Assembly: GCF_022230925.1 (NCBI RefSeq)
Contig: NZ_JAKKFH010000011.1
Coordinates: 186,001-250,000 of the forward strand
Length of the DNA stretch: 64,000 nt
Origin: Micromonospora alfalfae
GTDB lineage: Bacteria; Actinomycetota; Actinomycetes; Mycobacteriales; Micromonosporaceae
Direction: 5' to 3'
The notes under the pieces were generated by a model. It had not been told where the DNA came from. It worked only from the letters and a program-made list of their open reading frames with translations, and ran no database searches. Position 1 is the first letter of the stretch; each line of letters begins with the position of its first letter. Of the stretch, positions 35,114 through 43,636 are shown piece by piece. A program made the position numbers and the translations under genes.

Positions 35114-36160
35114 ATGACCTGGCGTCCCACCATTGCCGCACTGGCCGGCCTGTGCCTGGCGGTCAGCGCCACCCCATTACCCGCCGGTGCTGCCGCCGAC
35201 GCTGCCCATGTCAGCGCTCACACCGCGTTCGCCGGTCCGCCCGGCGCACCGCCCGGGGCCTGCCCGACCGGGGCCAGCTACGGCTCACCGCTGCCGGCCA
35301 GCACCGTGACGGCCCCGCGGATCCAGGGCGGTTTCACGTTCCTCGAAGGGCCGGTCTGGGTCGCCGACGGCGGCTACCTGTTGTTCTCCGACATGGCCGC
35401 CGGCACCGGGCCGTACAACGTGCAGCCGTCGACGATCCGCCGGTTCACCCCGCAGTCGGGCTTCGACACGTTCATCGCCGACGCCGGCAGCAACGGCCTG
35501 GCACTCAGCGCCGACGGCCAGCAGCTCGTCGCGGCCACCCACGACCAGCGGAGTGTGTCCGCGTACCGGTTGAGCGACCGGGCCCGCAGCACCGTGGCGG
35601 CGAACTACCAGGGCCGGGCGTTCAACTCGCCGAACGACGTCGCGGTCCGTTCCGACGGTGTCGTCTACTTCACCGACCCCAACTTCCAGCGCGGCAACCG
35701 CCCCGATCAGATGAGCGGTCGTACCAGCGTCTTCCGCGTCTCCAACGGGCAGGTGTCGCTTGTCGACGACCGGCTGCGCCAGCCCAACGGCATCTCGCTC
35801 TCGCCGGACGGGACCGCGCTGTACGTCGGCGCCTACTCCGAGAACAAGATCTACAAGTACGCGGTCCAGCCCGACGGCAGCATCGGCGCCCGCAGCGTCT
35901 TCGTGAACTACATCGGCGGCCCGGACGGTGGCACCATCGACTGCGCCGGCAACGTGTACTGGACCTCGGGCGGGGACTCCCTGGTCCACGTCTACTCCCC
36001 CGCTGGCACCCAACTCGGCACGATCCGGTCCGGCAACTCCGGCACGACGAACGTGGCGTTCGGCGGCCCCGACCGGCAGACCCTCTTCGTCACGTCGGGC
36101 CGGTGGGGCGACTCCGGGCTCTACAGCGTGCGGCTCAACGTCCCCGGATATCCGTACTGA
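35114..36160 (+). CDS. Secreted SMP-30/gluconolactonase-like beta-propeller protein
   Basis: 348 residues. Signal peptide about 1-27 (PTIAALAGLCLAVSATPLPAGAAA). A six-bladed propeller follows with the SMP-30 metal ligands: Glu in FLEGPVW, Asn in NSPNDVAV and the Asp/Asn region QPNGISLSPDG and IDCAGNVYWTS. Family members open sugar lactones with a divalent metal; here the enzyme would be outside the cell. The start ATG 35114 has GGAG six bases upstream; a TTG four codons earlier is worse placed. Convergent with the membrane protein gene at 36212. Confidence 0.88.
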   Translation: MTWRPTIAALAGLCLAVSATPLPAGAAADAAHVSAHTAFAGPPGAPPGACPTGASYGSPLPASTVTAPRIQGGFTFLEGPVWVADGGYLLFSDMAAGTGPYNVQPSTIRRFTPQSGFDTFIADAGSNGLALSADGQQLVAATHDQRSVSAYRLSDRARSTVAANYQGRAFNSPNDVAVRSDGVVYFTDPNFQRGNRPDQMSGRTSVFRVSNGQVSLVDDRLRQPNGISLSPDGTALYVGAYSENKIYKYAVQPDGSIGARSVFVNYIGGPDGGTIDCAGNVYWTSGGDSLVHVYSPAGTQLGTIRSGNSGTTNVAFGGPDRQTLFVTSGRWGDSGLYSVRLNVPGYPY

Positions 36161-36211
36161 CCGACGGCTGGATGGCGTGCCGCCTCCGTCGTAGCACGAC
36201 GAGGCGGCGCG

Positions 36212-36850
36212 CTATCCGGCGGTCGCGGCGATGAACACCACCGCCCCGACCACCACCAGCGCGGCGGCCAGGAAGGTCTGCCGGCGGGCCCGGCGCAACG
36301 CCTCCCGGACCTGCCAGGCGTGCGCCGTGGCGAGCAGCCAGCGCAGGTACGGGTCGGTCCGGGCGATGTTGCGGCGCGCGGTGGCGAGCCCTGCCCGCAG
36401 GGCGGCCCGCTCCTGCGGCGGGGCCGTCGACAGGCGACAGGTGATCTCCGCGGCGATCCGGCGATGACGCAGCAGAGAGTCGACGTCACCGGCGTACCCG
36501 CCGAAGTGATACCAGGGCTCGGCCTCCAGCCGCTCGCGCAGGCCGCGCAGCTCCGGCCCGGTGAGCGTCGCCGGCGTGGTCATCGGCGGGACGAGCACCT
36601 CGCTGGTGCGCCAGATCGCCCAGGCCACGCCGAGCAGCGTCACCAGCAGGCCGCCGCCCGCCCATGCCGCATGGGCCCAGTCGGTGACAGTGCCGGCGGC
36701 GATCAGCGGGCCGCCGCCGAGCAGCAGCGCGCCCACCGCGCCGGCCGAGGAGATGATCCACCGTGCCGCCGCCCGACTGTCCGCTACCGAGTCCAATGGG
36801 GACGGTAGCGCGTCCAACCCCGCGCCGCTCGTCGGCGGCTCCCCGGTCAT
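36212..36850 (-). CDS. Membrane protein of the CHAT/STAND locus
   Basis: 212 residues. Two adjacent N-terminal membrane helices (about 30-53 and 62-84), a charged soluble region of about 110 residues with LRGLRERLEAEPWYHFGGYAGD and RRNIARTDPYLRWLLATAHAW, and a C-terminal helix (about 190-209). Its start overlaps the stop of the 53-residue gene (ATGA). The 2-helix plus soluble layout resembles membrane components next to CHAT/caspase-type conflict proteins (TRADD-N-associated membrane proteins are one described class), but I cannot confirm homology. It might be a pore or anchor acted on by the CHAT protease; that is inference from position. Confidence 0.8.
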   Translation of the reverse strand: MTGEPPTSGAGLDALPSPLDSVADSRAAARWIISSAGAVGALLLGGGPLIAAGTVTDWAHAAWAGGGLLVTLLGVAWAIWRTSEVLVPPMTTPATLTGPELRGLRERLEAEPWYHFGGYAGDVDSLLRHRRIAAEITCRLSTAPPQERAALRAGLATARRNIARTDPYLRWLLATAHAWQVREALRRARRQTFLAAALVVVGAVVFIAATAG

Positions 36851-37008
36851 CGGCTGTCGTCGCGGAAGACGACACCCAACGGGCCGGTCTCGTCGTCGGG
36901 CAGATCGGTGTACGGCACCCAGCGCTGGCCGTCGAAGAACTCCAGCTCGCCGCTGTCGTTGATTCGCACGGCGTTGACCTGCGCGAGCTCCTCAGGATCG
37001 TCAGCCAT
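36847..37008 (-). CDS. Small acidic protein of the CHAT/STAND locus
   Basis: 53 residues, strongly acidic: it starts MADDPEELAQVNAVRIND and contains FFDGQRWVPYTDLPDDET and ends VVFRDDSR. Its ATG at 37008 is 73 bases from the divergent start of the CHAT-STAND-TPR gene and its stop overlaps the membrane protein start. The motif GQRWVPYTDLPDDETGP looks conserved rather than random, and third positions are G/C rich. It might be an inhibitor or adaptor of the divergent protein. No family name can be given with certainty. Confidence 0.75.
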   Translation of the reverse strand: MADDPEELAQVNAVRINDSGELEFFDGQRWVPYTDLPDDETGPLGVVFRDDSR

Positions 37009-37009
37009 G

Positions 37010-37020
37010 GATACAGTATC
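37010..37020. promoter_or_regulatory. Palindrome GATAC-A-GTATC at the small-protein start
   Basis: Five-base perfect arms around one base, directly abutting the start of the 53-residue gene. On the minus strand it contains TACTGT four bases before the ATG, so the -10 box and the palindrome overlap. Confidence 0.4.
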
Positions 37021-37081
37021 GGTCAGCCCGGCAATCCACTTCGGCGTCGGGTCGTCCGCCGGGTGACCGCAGGGGGCCTTC

Positions 37082-40000
37082 GTGATCCGGTTGACCGTCA
37101 GCGCGACCGACGTGGTCCTGGCCGTTCGGGGCGACCGGCGCCGACACCCGGTGGGCCCAGCCGATCAACGCACCGCCGACCTGCTCTGGCGGCTGCGCGG
37201 CGGCCCCTCCGTGGAGCTGTCGTACGAGGTCGGCGTCGCGCTCGGCCGCCGCTTCCTCGACGCCCCCGGCCCGGTCCTGCGCGCTGAACTCGACCGCCCC
37301 GGCCGGCACCGGCTCGGCATCGAGGTCGTCGACGCGAGCCTGGCCGACCTGCCCTGGGAGACCCTGGTGCTGCCCGGCGAGGAAACGCCGCTGGCCCTGC
37401 ACCCCGACGTCGACGTCTGCCGCACCGGCCCCGACACACCGGCACCCACGGTCCGGGTGGACGGCCCACTGCGGATGCTCGCGGCGATCGCGAGCCCTGA
37501 CGACTCGACCCACCCGCTGCTGGACCACGAGCGGGAGCTCGGTCGGATCCTCGGCGCTGTGGAACCCGGGCATCGGCACGGGGTGCGGGTGCGCGTCCTG
37601 GAGTGGGGCAGCGCCGCAGCGATCCGGGCCGCCCTCGCCGAGGAGCCGTTTCACGTCCTGCACATCTCCAGTCACGCGCGCCCCGGCGCGCTGCTGCTGG
37701 AGACCCCCACCGGCACGGAGGACCGCGTGGACGCCGCGCGGTTCCTGGCTGAGGTGCTACCGCCGGGCCGGACCGTGCCGATGATCGTGCTGGCCGGCTG
37801 CTCCACCGCCCGGCCGGATCAACGGGAGCTGCCCGGGCTGGCCGGCGCGCTGCTGACCCACGGCGCGCCGGCGGTGCTGGCGATGAATGGGACGGTCAGC
37901 GACTGGTACACCATCGAGTTCTGCGCTCGGCTCTACGAGCGATTGGCCGCCCGCAGCGAACCGGAGTTGTTGGCGGAGGTCTCCGCCGTACGCCGCGAGC
38001 TGGCCCCGACCGCCGCCGAGTGGTGGATGCCGACGCTGTTCCTGACCGACCCCGGGCTGCGGTTGGCCGGCGGACGGGACGACGCTGCCGTCGCCGCGCC
38101 GCCCGGCCGGTCGCTCGTCGGGGACGGTGTGGTGCGCGCACCCACGGACTTCGTGGGCCGCCGGGAGATCCTGCGCCGGCTGTCCCGGGAAAAGCTGCGG
38201 GTTCTCGTCCACGGCATCGGCGGCATCGGCAAGACGAGTCTCGCCGCGGAACTCGCACGGCGGTTCCGCGACGCGGGTGGCATCGTCGTGGCGACCCACG
38301 GCGACGGCACCGTCGACGGGATCCTCGACGAGCTGCGCCGCCAGGTGCAGAGCCGGTGCGCCGCAGCGACCCCGGACGACCCGCTGCGGCGATGGCTCAT
38401 CGCCCTCGCCGAGCCGGGCCAGGACTGGCGGCGACGGTGGGACGCGATCGGCACCGACGGCCCGCCGCTTCTGCTCGTCCTCGACAACGCCGAGGACGCG
38501 CTGGACGCCGAGCACCTGTTGGCCGACGCGGATCTGGCCGCGTTCCTCGCCGCCTGGGCGTCCCGCCACGAGCTGGTGGTGACCAGCCGGCACCCGTTCC
38601 CGGTCGCCGGTCTGGAAACCTGTCACCTCGGTCCGCTCTCCTGGCAGGAGACCCGCAAGCTGCTCTGGCGGCTGCCAGGCGTGGGCCAGCTGGCGCCGGC
38701 GGAACAGCAACGGATGTGGCACCGGCTGGGTGGTCACCCGCGCGCGCTGGAATACCTCGACGGCCTGCTGCGCGGCGGCAGCGCCCGATCCGACGAGGTG
38801 GCCGGCCGACTGGCCGCGGCCGGCGGTGGCCGGGACGCCGGGCCGGACGGGGTCGGCACGCCGCTGGCCGAGGCCGGCGCGCTGGCCGCCGAGGATGTGC
38901 TGCTGCCCCGGCTGCTCGCCCGCCTGGAGGCCGTCCCGGCGGCACGTCGGTTGCTGCTCGGCGCGGCCGTGTACCGCACCCCGGCGGACCGGACCGGCCT
39001 CGCCTGGCAGCTCGCCGACCCGGCGGACGGCGACGACCTACCACCGGCACCGGCGGGGCTGGACGAGTCGGTCGAGACGCTGTCACAGCTGGGGCTGCTC
39101 GCCCCGGTGACCGGGGGCCACCTGGTGCACCGGTGGACGGCGGCGAGCCTGCTGCGGATCGCCGGCCGCGACGCGGTGGTCGACGCGCACCGCCGGGCGG
39201 GCCGTTACTGGGGCTGGCGGGCCCGGTCCAGCACCGACCAGCACGACTTCATCCGCCGAGCCGTCGAGGCGCGGTACCACCACCTGGCCGCGGGCGACAC
39301 CGACGAGGTCGTCACCTACTCCGAGCTGGCCTGCCAGGAGTTGCACACGGCCGGGCACTGGGCCTGGGAGGAGAAGATCTGGCGCGAGCTACTGCCGATG
39401 GCGCCCCCGGGCTCGGCACGCCGGGCGAGCTTCCTGAAGGGACTCGGCGACGTGCACCTCAGCCGTGGCGAGTACCCGCAGGCGACGGAGCGCTACGAGG
39501 CGGCGCTTGCCGTCTACCGGGATCTCGGCGACGACAGCGGGGTCGGCAAACTCCTGCACCAGTTGGGCCTGGTCGCCGACAACCGGGGCGACCGGGCGAC
39601 AGCGGACCGGCTGTTCCAGGAGGCGTTGACGATCCTGAGCCGGCTCGACGACCGCTCGGCGGTATCCCGGACCCTGCACCAGCTCGCCGGGATCGCCCGT
39701 GGCAACGGCGACGGCGAACTGGCCATGTCGCGTTACCTGGAGGAACTGGCGATCGCCCGGGAACTCGACGACCTGGACGGGATCGCGGCGAGCCACCACC
39801 AGATCGGCGTACTCGCCTTCGAGGCCCGGGACTTCGTGAAGGCGGAGCAGTGCATCCAGGTGGCGATCACCACCTACGGACGGTTGGGCGCCCGGGTCCG
39901 GCAGGGCAGCGGGCTGGTGATGCTCGGGCGGATCGCGCTCGCCCAGTTCGCGTACGAGACCGCCGAGGAGCGGGTCCGTGCCGCCCTGAAGATCTTCGAG

Positions 40001-41164
40001 GAGGTCGGCAGCAACGGTCACATCGCGGAGTGCTCGCTGCTGCTCGGTCACCTCTCCCGCGACCTCGACGACCTCGAATTCGCCGAGAGCTGCTTCGCCA
40101 GCGCCCGGACGATCGTCGCGGCCCTCGGCGAGGACCGGCTGCTGCGCCGCTGCGACGAACTGCTCGGCGGCGTCCGAACTGTCCTCGGCCGGGCTGCCGA
40201 GGCGGTGCCGAACACGGTGAACGCGATCGGCGGGGACGACGAGCCGCCGCTCCAGGCGGCCCTGGAATGGCTGGCCGTGCAGCGCCTGGAGCTGGGCCCG
40301 CAAGCCTTCTCCGCGGTACTGGCCCGGCACCTCGACCCGCGGCAGGCGGCGCAGCGGGCCGAGTGGGTCGAGGCGTACCTGCGGTTCCGGTTCGACGCCT
40401 CCCACCCGACGCCGCTCGGCAGTGGGTACGTCCTGCTCGCCATCGCCGCCGCCCAGGCGGGTGAGTTCGGCACCGCCCGGATGTGCCTGCTGCGGGCGTT
40501 GCCGATCTGTGCCGCCGCTGGTTATCAGGCGGGGGTCGCCAAGTGCCACGAGGACCTCGGCATGGTGGCGCTGGAGACCCGCCGGCTGGCCGAGGCCCGG
40601 TCCCGCTACGAGCAGGCGCTGGAGGTCTACCGGGTGCTGCGCCACGAGCCCAACCAGGCCATCGTCCTGCACCAGCTCGGCCGGGTCTGCGAGGAGCAGG
40701 AGGATCTCGTCGGCGCGGATGGGTTCTACCGCCGCTCCATCGCCATCAAGAAGCGGCTCGGGAACCTGTCGGGCGTCTCCAACAGCACCTTCCACCTCGG
40801 CCGGGTGGCCGGTCTGCGCGGCGACCGGGCCCTGGCCGAGCGGTGCTACCGGGACTGCCTGCGGATCGACAGCGAGCAGGGCAACTGGGAGGAGGTGGCG
40901 CTCGATCAGGTGGCGATCGGGCAGCTGCGCGTCGAGCAGGGCCACCCCGCGGAGGGCATCCCGCTGATCGTCGAGGCACTGAACATCGACCGGCAGATCG
41001 GGTCGACGAACACCGCGCTCGACCTCAACGCGCTGCGCGAACTGCGGGCCCGGCTCGGCGACGACGAGTTCACTGCCATCCTCACCGACGCCTTCGGCCC
41101 GGCCCGCGCGGTCGAGGTGCTCGACCTGATCGCGGTGCTACCGGCCGCGGCCGAGCCGACCTGA
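37082..41164 (+). CDS. CHAT protease - STAND NTPase - TPR protein (NLR-like)
   Basis: 1360 residues, start GTG 37082. Residues about 1-330 are a CHAT (caspase-like) protease with the catalytic pair His198 (VLHISSHARPG) and Cys240 (VLAGCSTARP). About 345-640 is an NB-ARC type STAND ATPase introduced by TDFVGRREIL, with P-loop GIGGIGKTS (Lys384), Walker B LLLVLDNAED (Asp468) and a GxP-like GHPRALEYLDG. A winged-helix-like stretch leads to about eleven 40-residue TPR units (from about 770), interrupted near 1025-1100. By analogy to NLR proteins, TPRs would sense a target, the ATPase oligomerise and CHAT cleave a partner. Divergent from the small acidic protein and membrane protein, the likely partners. 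No signal peptide. Confidence 0.92.
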   Translation: MIRLTVSATDVVLAVRGDRRRHPVGPADQRTADLLWRLRGGPSVELSYEVGVALGRRFLDAPGPVLRAELDRPGRHRLGIEVVDASLADLPWETLVLPGEETPLALHPDVDVCRTGPDTPAPTVRVDGPLRMLAAIASPDDSTHPLLDHERELGRILGAVEPGHRHGVRVRVLEWGSAAAIRAALAEEPFHVLHISSHARPGALLLETPTGTEDRVDAARFLAEVLPPGRTVPMIVLAGCSTARPDQRELPGLAGALLTHGAPAVLAMNGTVSDWYTIEFCARLYERLAARSEPELLAEVSAVRRELAPTAAEWWMPTLFLTDPGLRLAGGRDDAAVAAPPGRSLVGDGVVRAPTDFVGRREILRRLSREKLRVLVHGIGGIGKTSLAAELARRFRDAGGIVVATHGDGTVDGILDELRRQVQSRCAAATPDDPLRRWLIALAEPGQDWRRRWDAIGTDGPPLLLVLDNAEDALDAEHLLADADLAAFLAAWASRHELVVTSRHPFPVAGLETCHLGPLSWQETRKLLWRLPGVGQLAPAEQQRMWHRLGGHPRALEYLDGLLRGGSARSDEVAGRLAAAGGGRDAGPDGVGTPLAEAGALAAEDVLLPRLLARLEAVPAARRLLLGAAVYRTPADRTGLAWQLADPADGDDLPPAPAGLDESVETLSQLGLLAPVTGGHLVHRWTAASLLRIAGRDAVVDAHRRAGRYWGWRARSSTDQHDFIRRAVEARYHHLAAGDTDEVVTYSELACQELHTAGHWAWEEKIWRELLPMAPPGSARRASFLKGLGDVHLSRGEYPQATERYEAALAVYRDLGDDSGVGKLLHQLGLVADNRGDRATADRLFQEALTILSRLDDRSAVSRTLHQLAGIARGNGDGELAMSRYLEELAIARELDDLDGIAASHHQIGVLAFEARDFVKAEQCIQVAITTYGRLGARVRQGSGLVMLGRIALAQFAYETAEERVRAALKIFEEVGSNGHIAECSLLLGHLSRDLDDLEFAESCFASARTIVAALGEDRLLRRCDELLGGVRTVLGRAAEAVPNTVNAIGGDDEPPLQAALEWLAVQRLELGPQAFSAVLARHLDPRQAAQRAEWVEAYLRFRFDASHPTPLGSGYVLLAIAAAQAGEFGTARMCLLRALPICAAAGYQAGVAKCHEDLGMVALETRRLAEARSRYEQALEVYRVLRHEPNQAIVLHQLGRVCEEQEDLVGADGFYRRSIAIKKRLGNLSGVSNSTFHLGRVAGLRGDRALAERCYRDCLRIDSEQGNWEEVALDQVAIGQLRVEQGHPAEGIPLIVEALNIDRQIGSTNTALDLNALRELRARLGDDEFTAILTDAFGPARAVEVLDLIAVLPAAAEPT

Positions 41165-41229
41165 CCCACCCGGGCACCCGTACACTCGGCTGATGGCGAA
41201 CCGCCCGCGGCAGCGGGGTCGATAGACCG

Positions 41230-41910
41230 ATGAGGGCGTCGACCGCAGACACCGTGATCTTCGATTTCGACGGCGTACTGCTGCGCGGGGACGCATTCGG
41301 TCTGTTCCTGCGGCGCACTGCTTTCGCGGGTGCCCGGCTGCCGCTCGCCGTCGCCGTGCTCGTTCTCCTCGCGCCGGTCGCCACCGTTCCCGCCCTCCGT
41401 CCGTGGGCGGCGCGGTGGGTGAGCCGGATCGGCTTGTGGGGCCGGGACGCGGACGGGTTGCGGGCAGAGCTGGAACGCTTCGGCGCGGACCTCGGTGCGG
41501 AGCCAGGGCGGATGATCGCGCCCGGTCTGCGGATGATCCGTACCCACCTCGCCGCCGGCGACCGGGTCATCGTGGTGACCGCGTGCGAGCACACCCTGGC
41601 GCGCGCCGTGCTCGACGCGATCGGCCTCGCCGGGGTCGAGCTGGTGGCCTCGCACATTCGCGGGCCGAGGCTGATAGTGCACAACCACGGTGCGACCAAG
41701 ATGGCGCAGCTCGCCGGCCAGGGGGTGACGCCACCATGGCGGGTGGCCTACAGCGACTCGCTGTCGGATCTGCCCATCCTCGGCGCCGCCGAACAGCCGG
41801 TGCTGGTCAACGCGAACGCGCGTCAGGTCGCCCGGGCGCGCCGGTTGCTCGGCGCCCGGCTGACCACCGTCACCTGGTCGGGTGGCCAGGGCCCGGAGGT
41901 CCCCCGATGA
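41230..41910 (+). CDS. HAD-superfamily phosphatase (HAD-IB type)
   Basis: 226 residues. Motif I FDFDGVLLRGD (nucleophile and general acid Asp), motif II VVTAC, Lys in GATKMAQL and motif IV YSDSLSDLPIL are all present. A hydrophobic insertion after motif I (RLPLAVAVLVLLAPVATV) may sit on the membrane, as in serine-phosphatase-like HAD-IB proteins that act on lipids. The stop overlaps the start of the next gene (ATGA). Substrate unknown. Confidence 0.9.
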   Translation: MRASTADTVIFDFDGVLLRGDAFGLFLRRTAFAGARLPLAVAVLVLLAPVATVPALRPWAARWVSRIGLWGRDADGLRAELERFGADLGAEPGRMIAPGLRMIRTHLAAGDRVIVVTACEHTLARAVLDAIGLAGVELVASHIRGPRLIVHNHGATKMAQLAGQGVTPPWRVAYSDSLSDLPILGAAEQPVLVNANARQVARARRLLGARLTTVTWSGGQGPEVPR

Positions 41911-42767
41911 GAGGCCGCTACGACAACCTGACCCGCACCCGTGCTCTCGACCCGGAGCGCGACTACCTGGTCATCTACCAGACCATGCTGCGCTACGAGT
42001 TTCCGTGGGACATGAAGCTCGGGCTCAACCTCGCCTTCAACCGGTCGTTCTCCATCCCCGCCATCGCCGCCGTACACACCGCCACGGGCGAGCTGACCGA
42101 ACGCACCCAGAAGCGGATCGACGACACCGGCCTGCTGATGTACGAAATGGTGCTCAACGGCTTCGACCAGCCTCGGGGCCGCGACGCGTTGCGGCGCGTC
42201 AACCAGATCCACAGTCGGTACGACATCAGCAACGACGACTTCCGCTACGTCCTCGGCTGCCTGGTGGTGATCCCCACCCGGTGGTTGCAGGAGTACGGCT
42301 GGCGCCCGCCCTGCTGCCACGAACGGCACGCCACATACCTGTTCTACCGGGAGCTCGGTCGACGGATGGGCATCACCGACATCCCCGGGTCGTACGACGA
42401 GTTCGAGACCTGGTTCGACGCACACGACGCGGCTCACCTGCGGCCCAACGACGACGCGGCGGCCATCGAACGCGCCACCCGCATGCTGATGCTCACCCGG
42501 ATCCCCCGGATGCTCGCCCCGCTGGGAAACGCGCTGGTCAGTGCCCTGTACGACGCGCCGCTGCGGCGCGCGACGCGGGTCGACACGCCAGCCTGGCCGG
42601 TCCGGGCGGGGTTGCACCTGGCCCTGCGGACGCGCTCGCGGTTGCAGCGGTGGTTCGGGGCACCACTGACGACCGCGTTGTTCGCCGACGGGATCACGGC
42701 CAAGAGCTACCCCGACGGGTACGAGATCAGCCAGCTCGGCCCCCACCACGACGGTGTGCGCGAGTAG
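41907..42767 (+). CDS. DUF2236 / MpaB-type oxygenase-like protein
   Basis: 286 residues from ATG 41907, overlapping the HAD gene stop. The region DDFRYVLGCLVVIPTRWLQEYGWRPPCCHERHATYLFYRELGRRMGI is typical of DUF2236, which includes the latex-clearing and MpaB heme oxygenases; the RVNQIHSRYDI His may be a heme ligand. In this clade, DUF2236 proteins commonly sit next to a HAD phosphatase. Substrate unknown. A long frame opening at 41403 overlaps the HAD gene and is spurious. Confidence 0.82.
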   Translation: MRGRYDNLTRTRALDPERDYLVIYQTMLRYEFPWDMKLGLNLAFNRSFSIPAIAAVHTATGELTERTQKRIDDTGLLMYEMVLNGFDQPRGRDALRRVNQIHSRYDISNDDFRYVLGCLVVIPTRWLQEYGWRPPCCHERHATYLFYRELGRRMGITDIPGSYDEFETWFDAHDAAHLRPNDDAAAIERATRMLMLTRIPRMLAPLGNALVSALYDAPLRRATRVDTPAWPVRAGLHLALRTRSRLQRWFGAPLTTALFADGITAKSYPDGYEISQLGPHHDGVRE

Positions 42768-42812
42768 CTCGTCGGTGCTGCTCGCGTCGTCGGCTCGGAC
42801 GCGCGCCGCCCG

Positions 42813-43253
42813 CTAGCAGGACGAACGAACGTCAAGGACGACCGGGGCGCTCTGCGTGACAGCGCCGTCGGTGACCCGGAGCTGGGGGACGTACCGCCCG
42901 GGCGCGACGCCGCTCAGCCGGAACGCGGCCAGGATCTGAACGACGTGCCCGTCCCCGGAACCGGGTAGGGCGGTCAACGGGCTGTACACCTCGACGCCGA
43001 CCGGCATGCCCGTGTAGTCAGCGGTGATCGGTGCCGACCACGTACCGTCGAGCACGACGAAGAAGTACAGAGCGCGCGGGTCGTCGGGGGTTGCGCAGAG
43101 CCGCTGCGGCAGGTCGACGAGGGTCCAGGTCGACGGGGTGTGCGTGGTTGTCGTGCCGGGCGCCGCCGAGCCGGGCGTGCCGCCGGAGAGGGCGAGCAGT
43201 GTTGTCGCCACCACGGCGACAGCGATCCGTGATGCCGTGTGAGTGAACTTCAC
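42813..43253 (-). CDS. Small secreted protein, DUF5980-like
   Basis: 146 residues. Signal peptide about 1-30 (RIAVAVVATTLLALSGG, cleavage after GSAA). The mature part STWTLVDLPQRLCATPDD with FFVVLDGTWSAPI and a final SSC suggests a beta-sandwich with one disulfide; it looks like the DUF5980 group of secreted actinobacterial proteins, from memory and not verified. The start is GTG 43253, with GAGGAG seven bases upstream. Confidence 0.75.
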   Translation of the reverse strand: MKFTHTASRIAVAVVATTLLALSGGTPGSAAPGTTTTHTPSTWTLVDLPQRLCATPDDPRALYFFVVLDGTWSAPITADYTGMPVGVEVYSPLTALPGSGDGHVVQILAAFRLSGVAPGRYVPQLRVTDGAVTQSAPVVLDVRSSC

Positions 43254-43636
43254 AATCGACTCCTCAGGTCTGCGCGGCGGGAACTGGCGAGCGCCGCACG
43301 ACGCCGGCGGGACACGCCGAACGACGACCCGCTGACCCGCGGAACAGCGGTGCCGACCGCCGATCCGGCAGCCCGCCTCGACGGGAGGCTAGCCCGGTAG
43401 GTGGTCGTTGACCAGTGCTACAGCCGCATTTCAGAGGTTTCTGAAACACGCTTGACATTGACGCCCGTCTCTGCCACCGCATTCAGGGTCAACAACGCCT
43501 GACGACTCAGGCCCCGCTCGATCCGACCCGACTGGACGTATTGGCACGCCAGGCGGGGACGGAATGGGCACCGGGAACCGGGCCGCGAGTGGAGCCGGCC
43601 CGCCGAACGTCCGTTGGGACGGCGACGGACCGGTTC
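43254..43636. other. Intergenic region before the small secreted protein
   Basis: 383 bases with no credible gene. It holds an inverted repeat at 43429-43446 followed by a TTGACATT stretch (about 43452) that could be a -35 element for either strand context. The 63-residue minus-strand frame at 43507-43698 is not protein-like. Confidence 0.6.
43429..43446. promoter_or_regulatory. Inverted repeat TTTCAGA-GGTT-TCTGAAA
   Basis: Perfect seven-base arms around four bases, AT-rich compared with its surroundings. It could be an operator, or the stem of a weak terminator for the GH3 gene (190 bases past its stop, so less likely). Confidence 0.4.
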
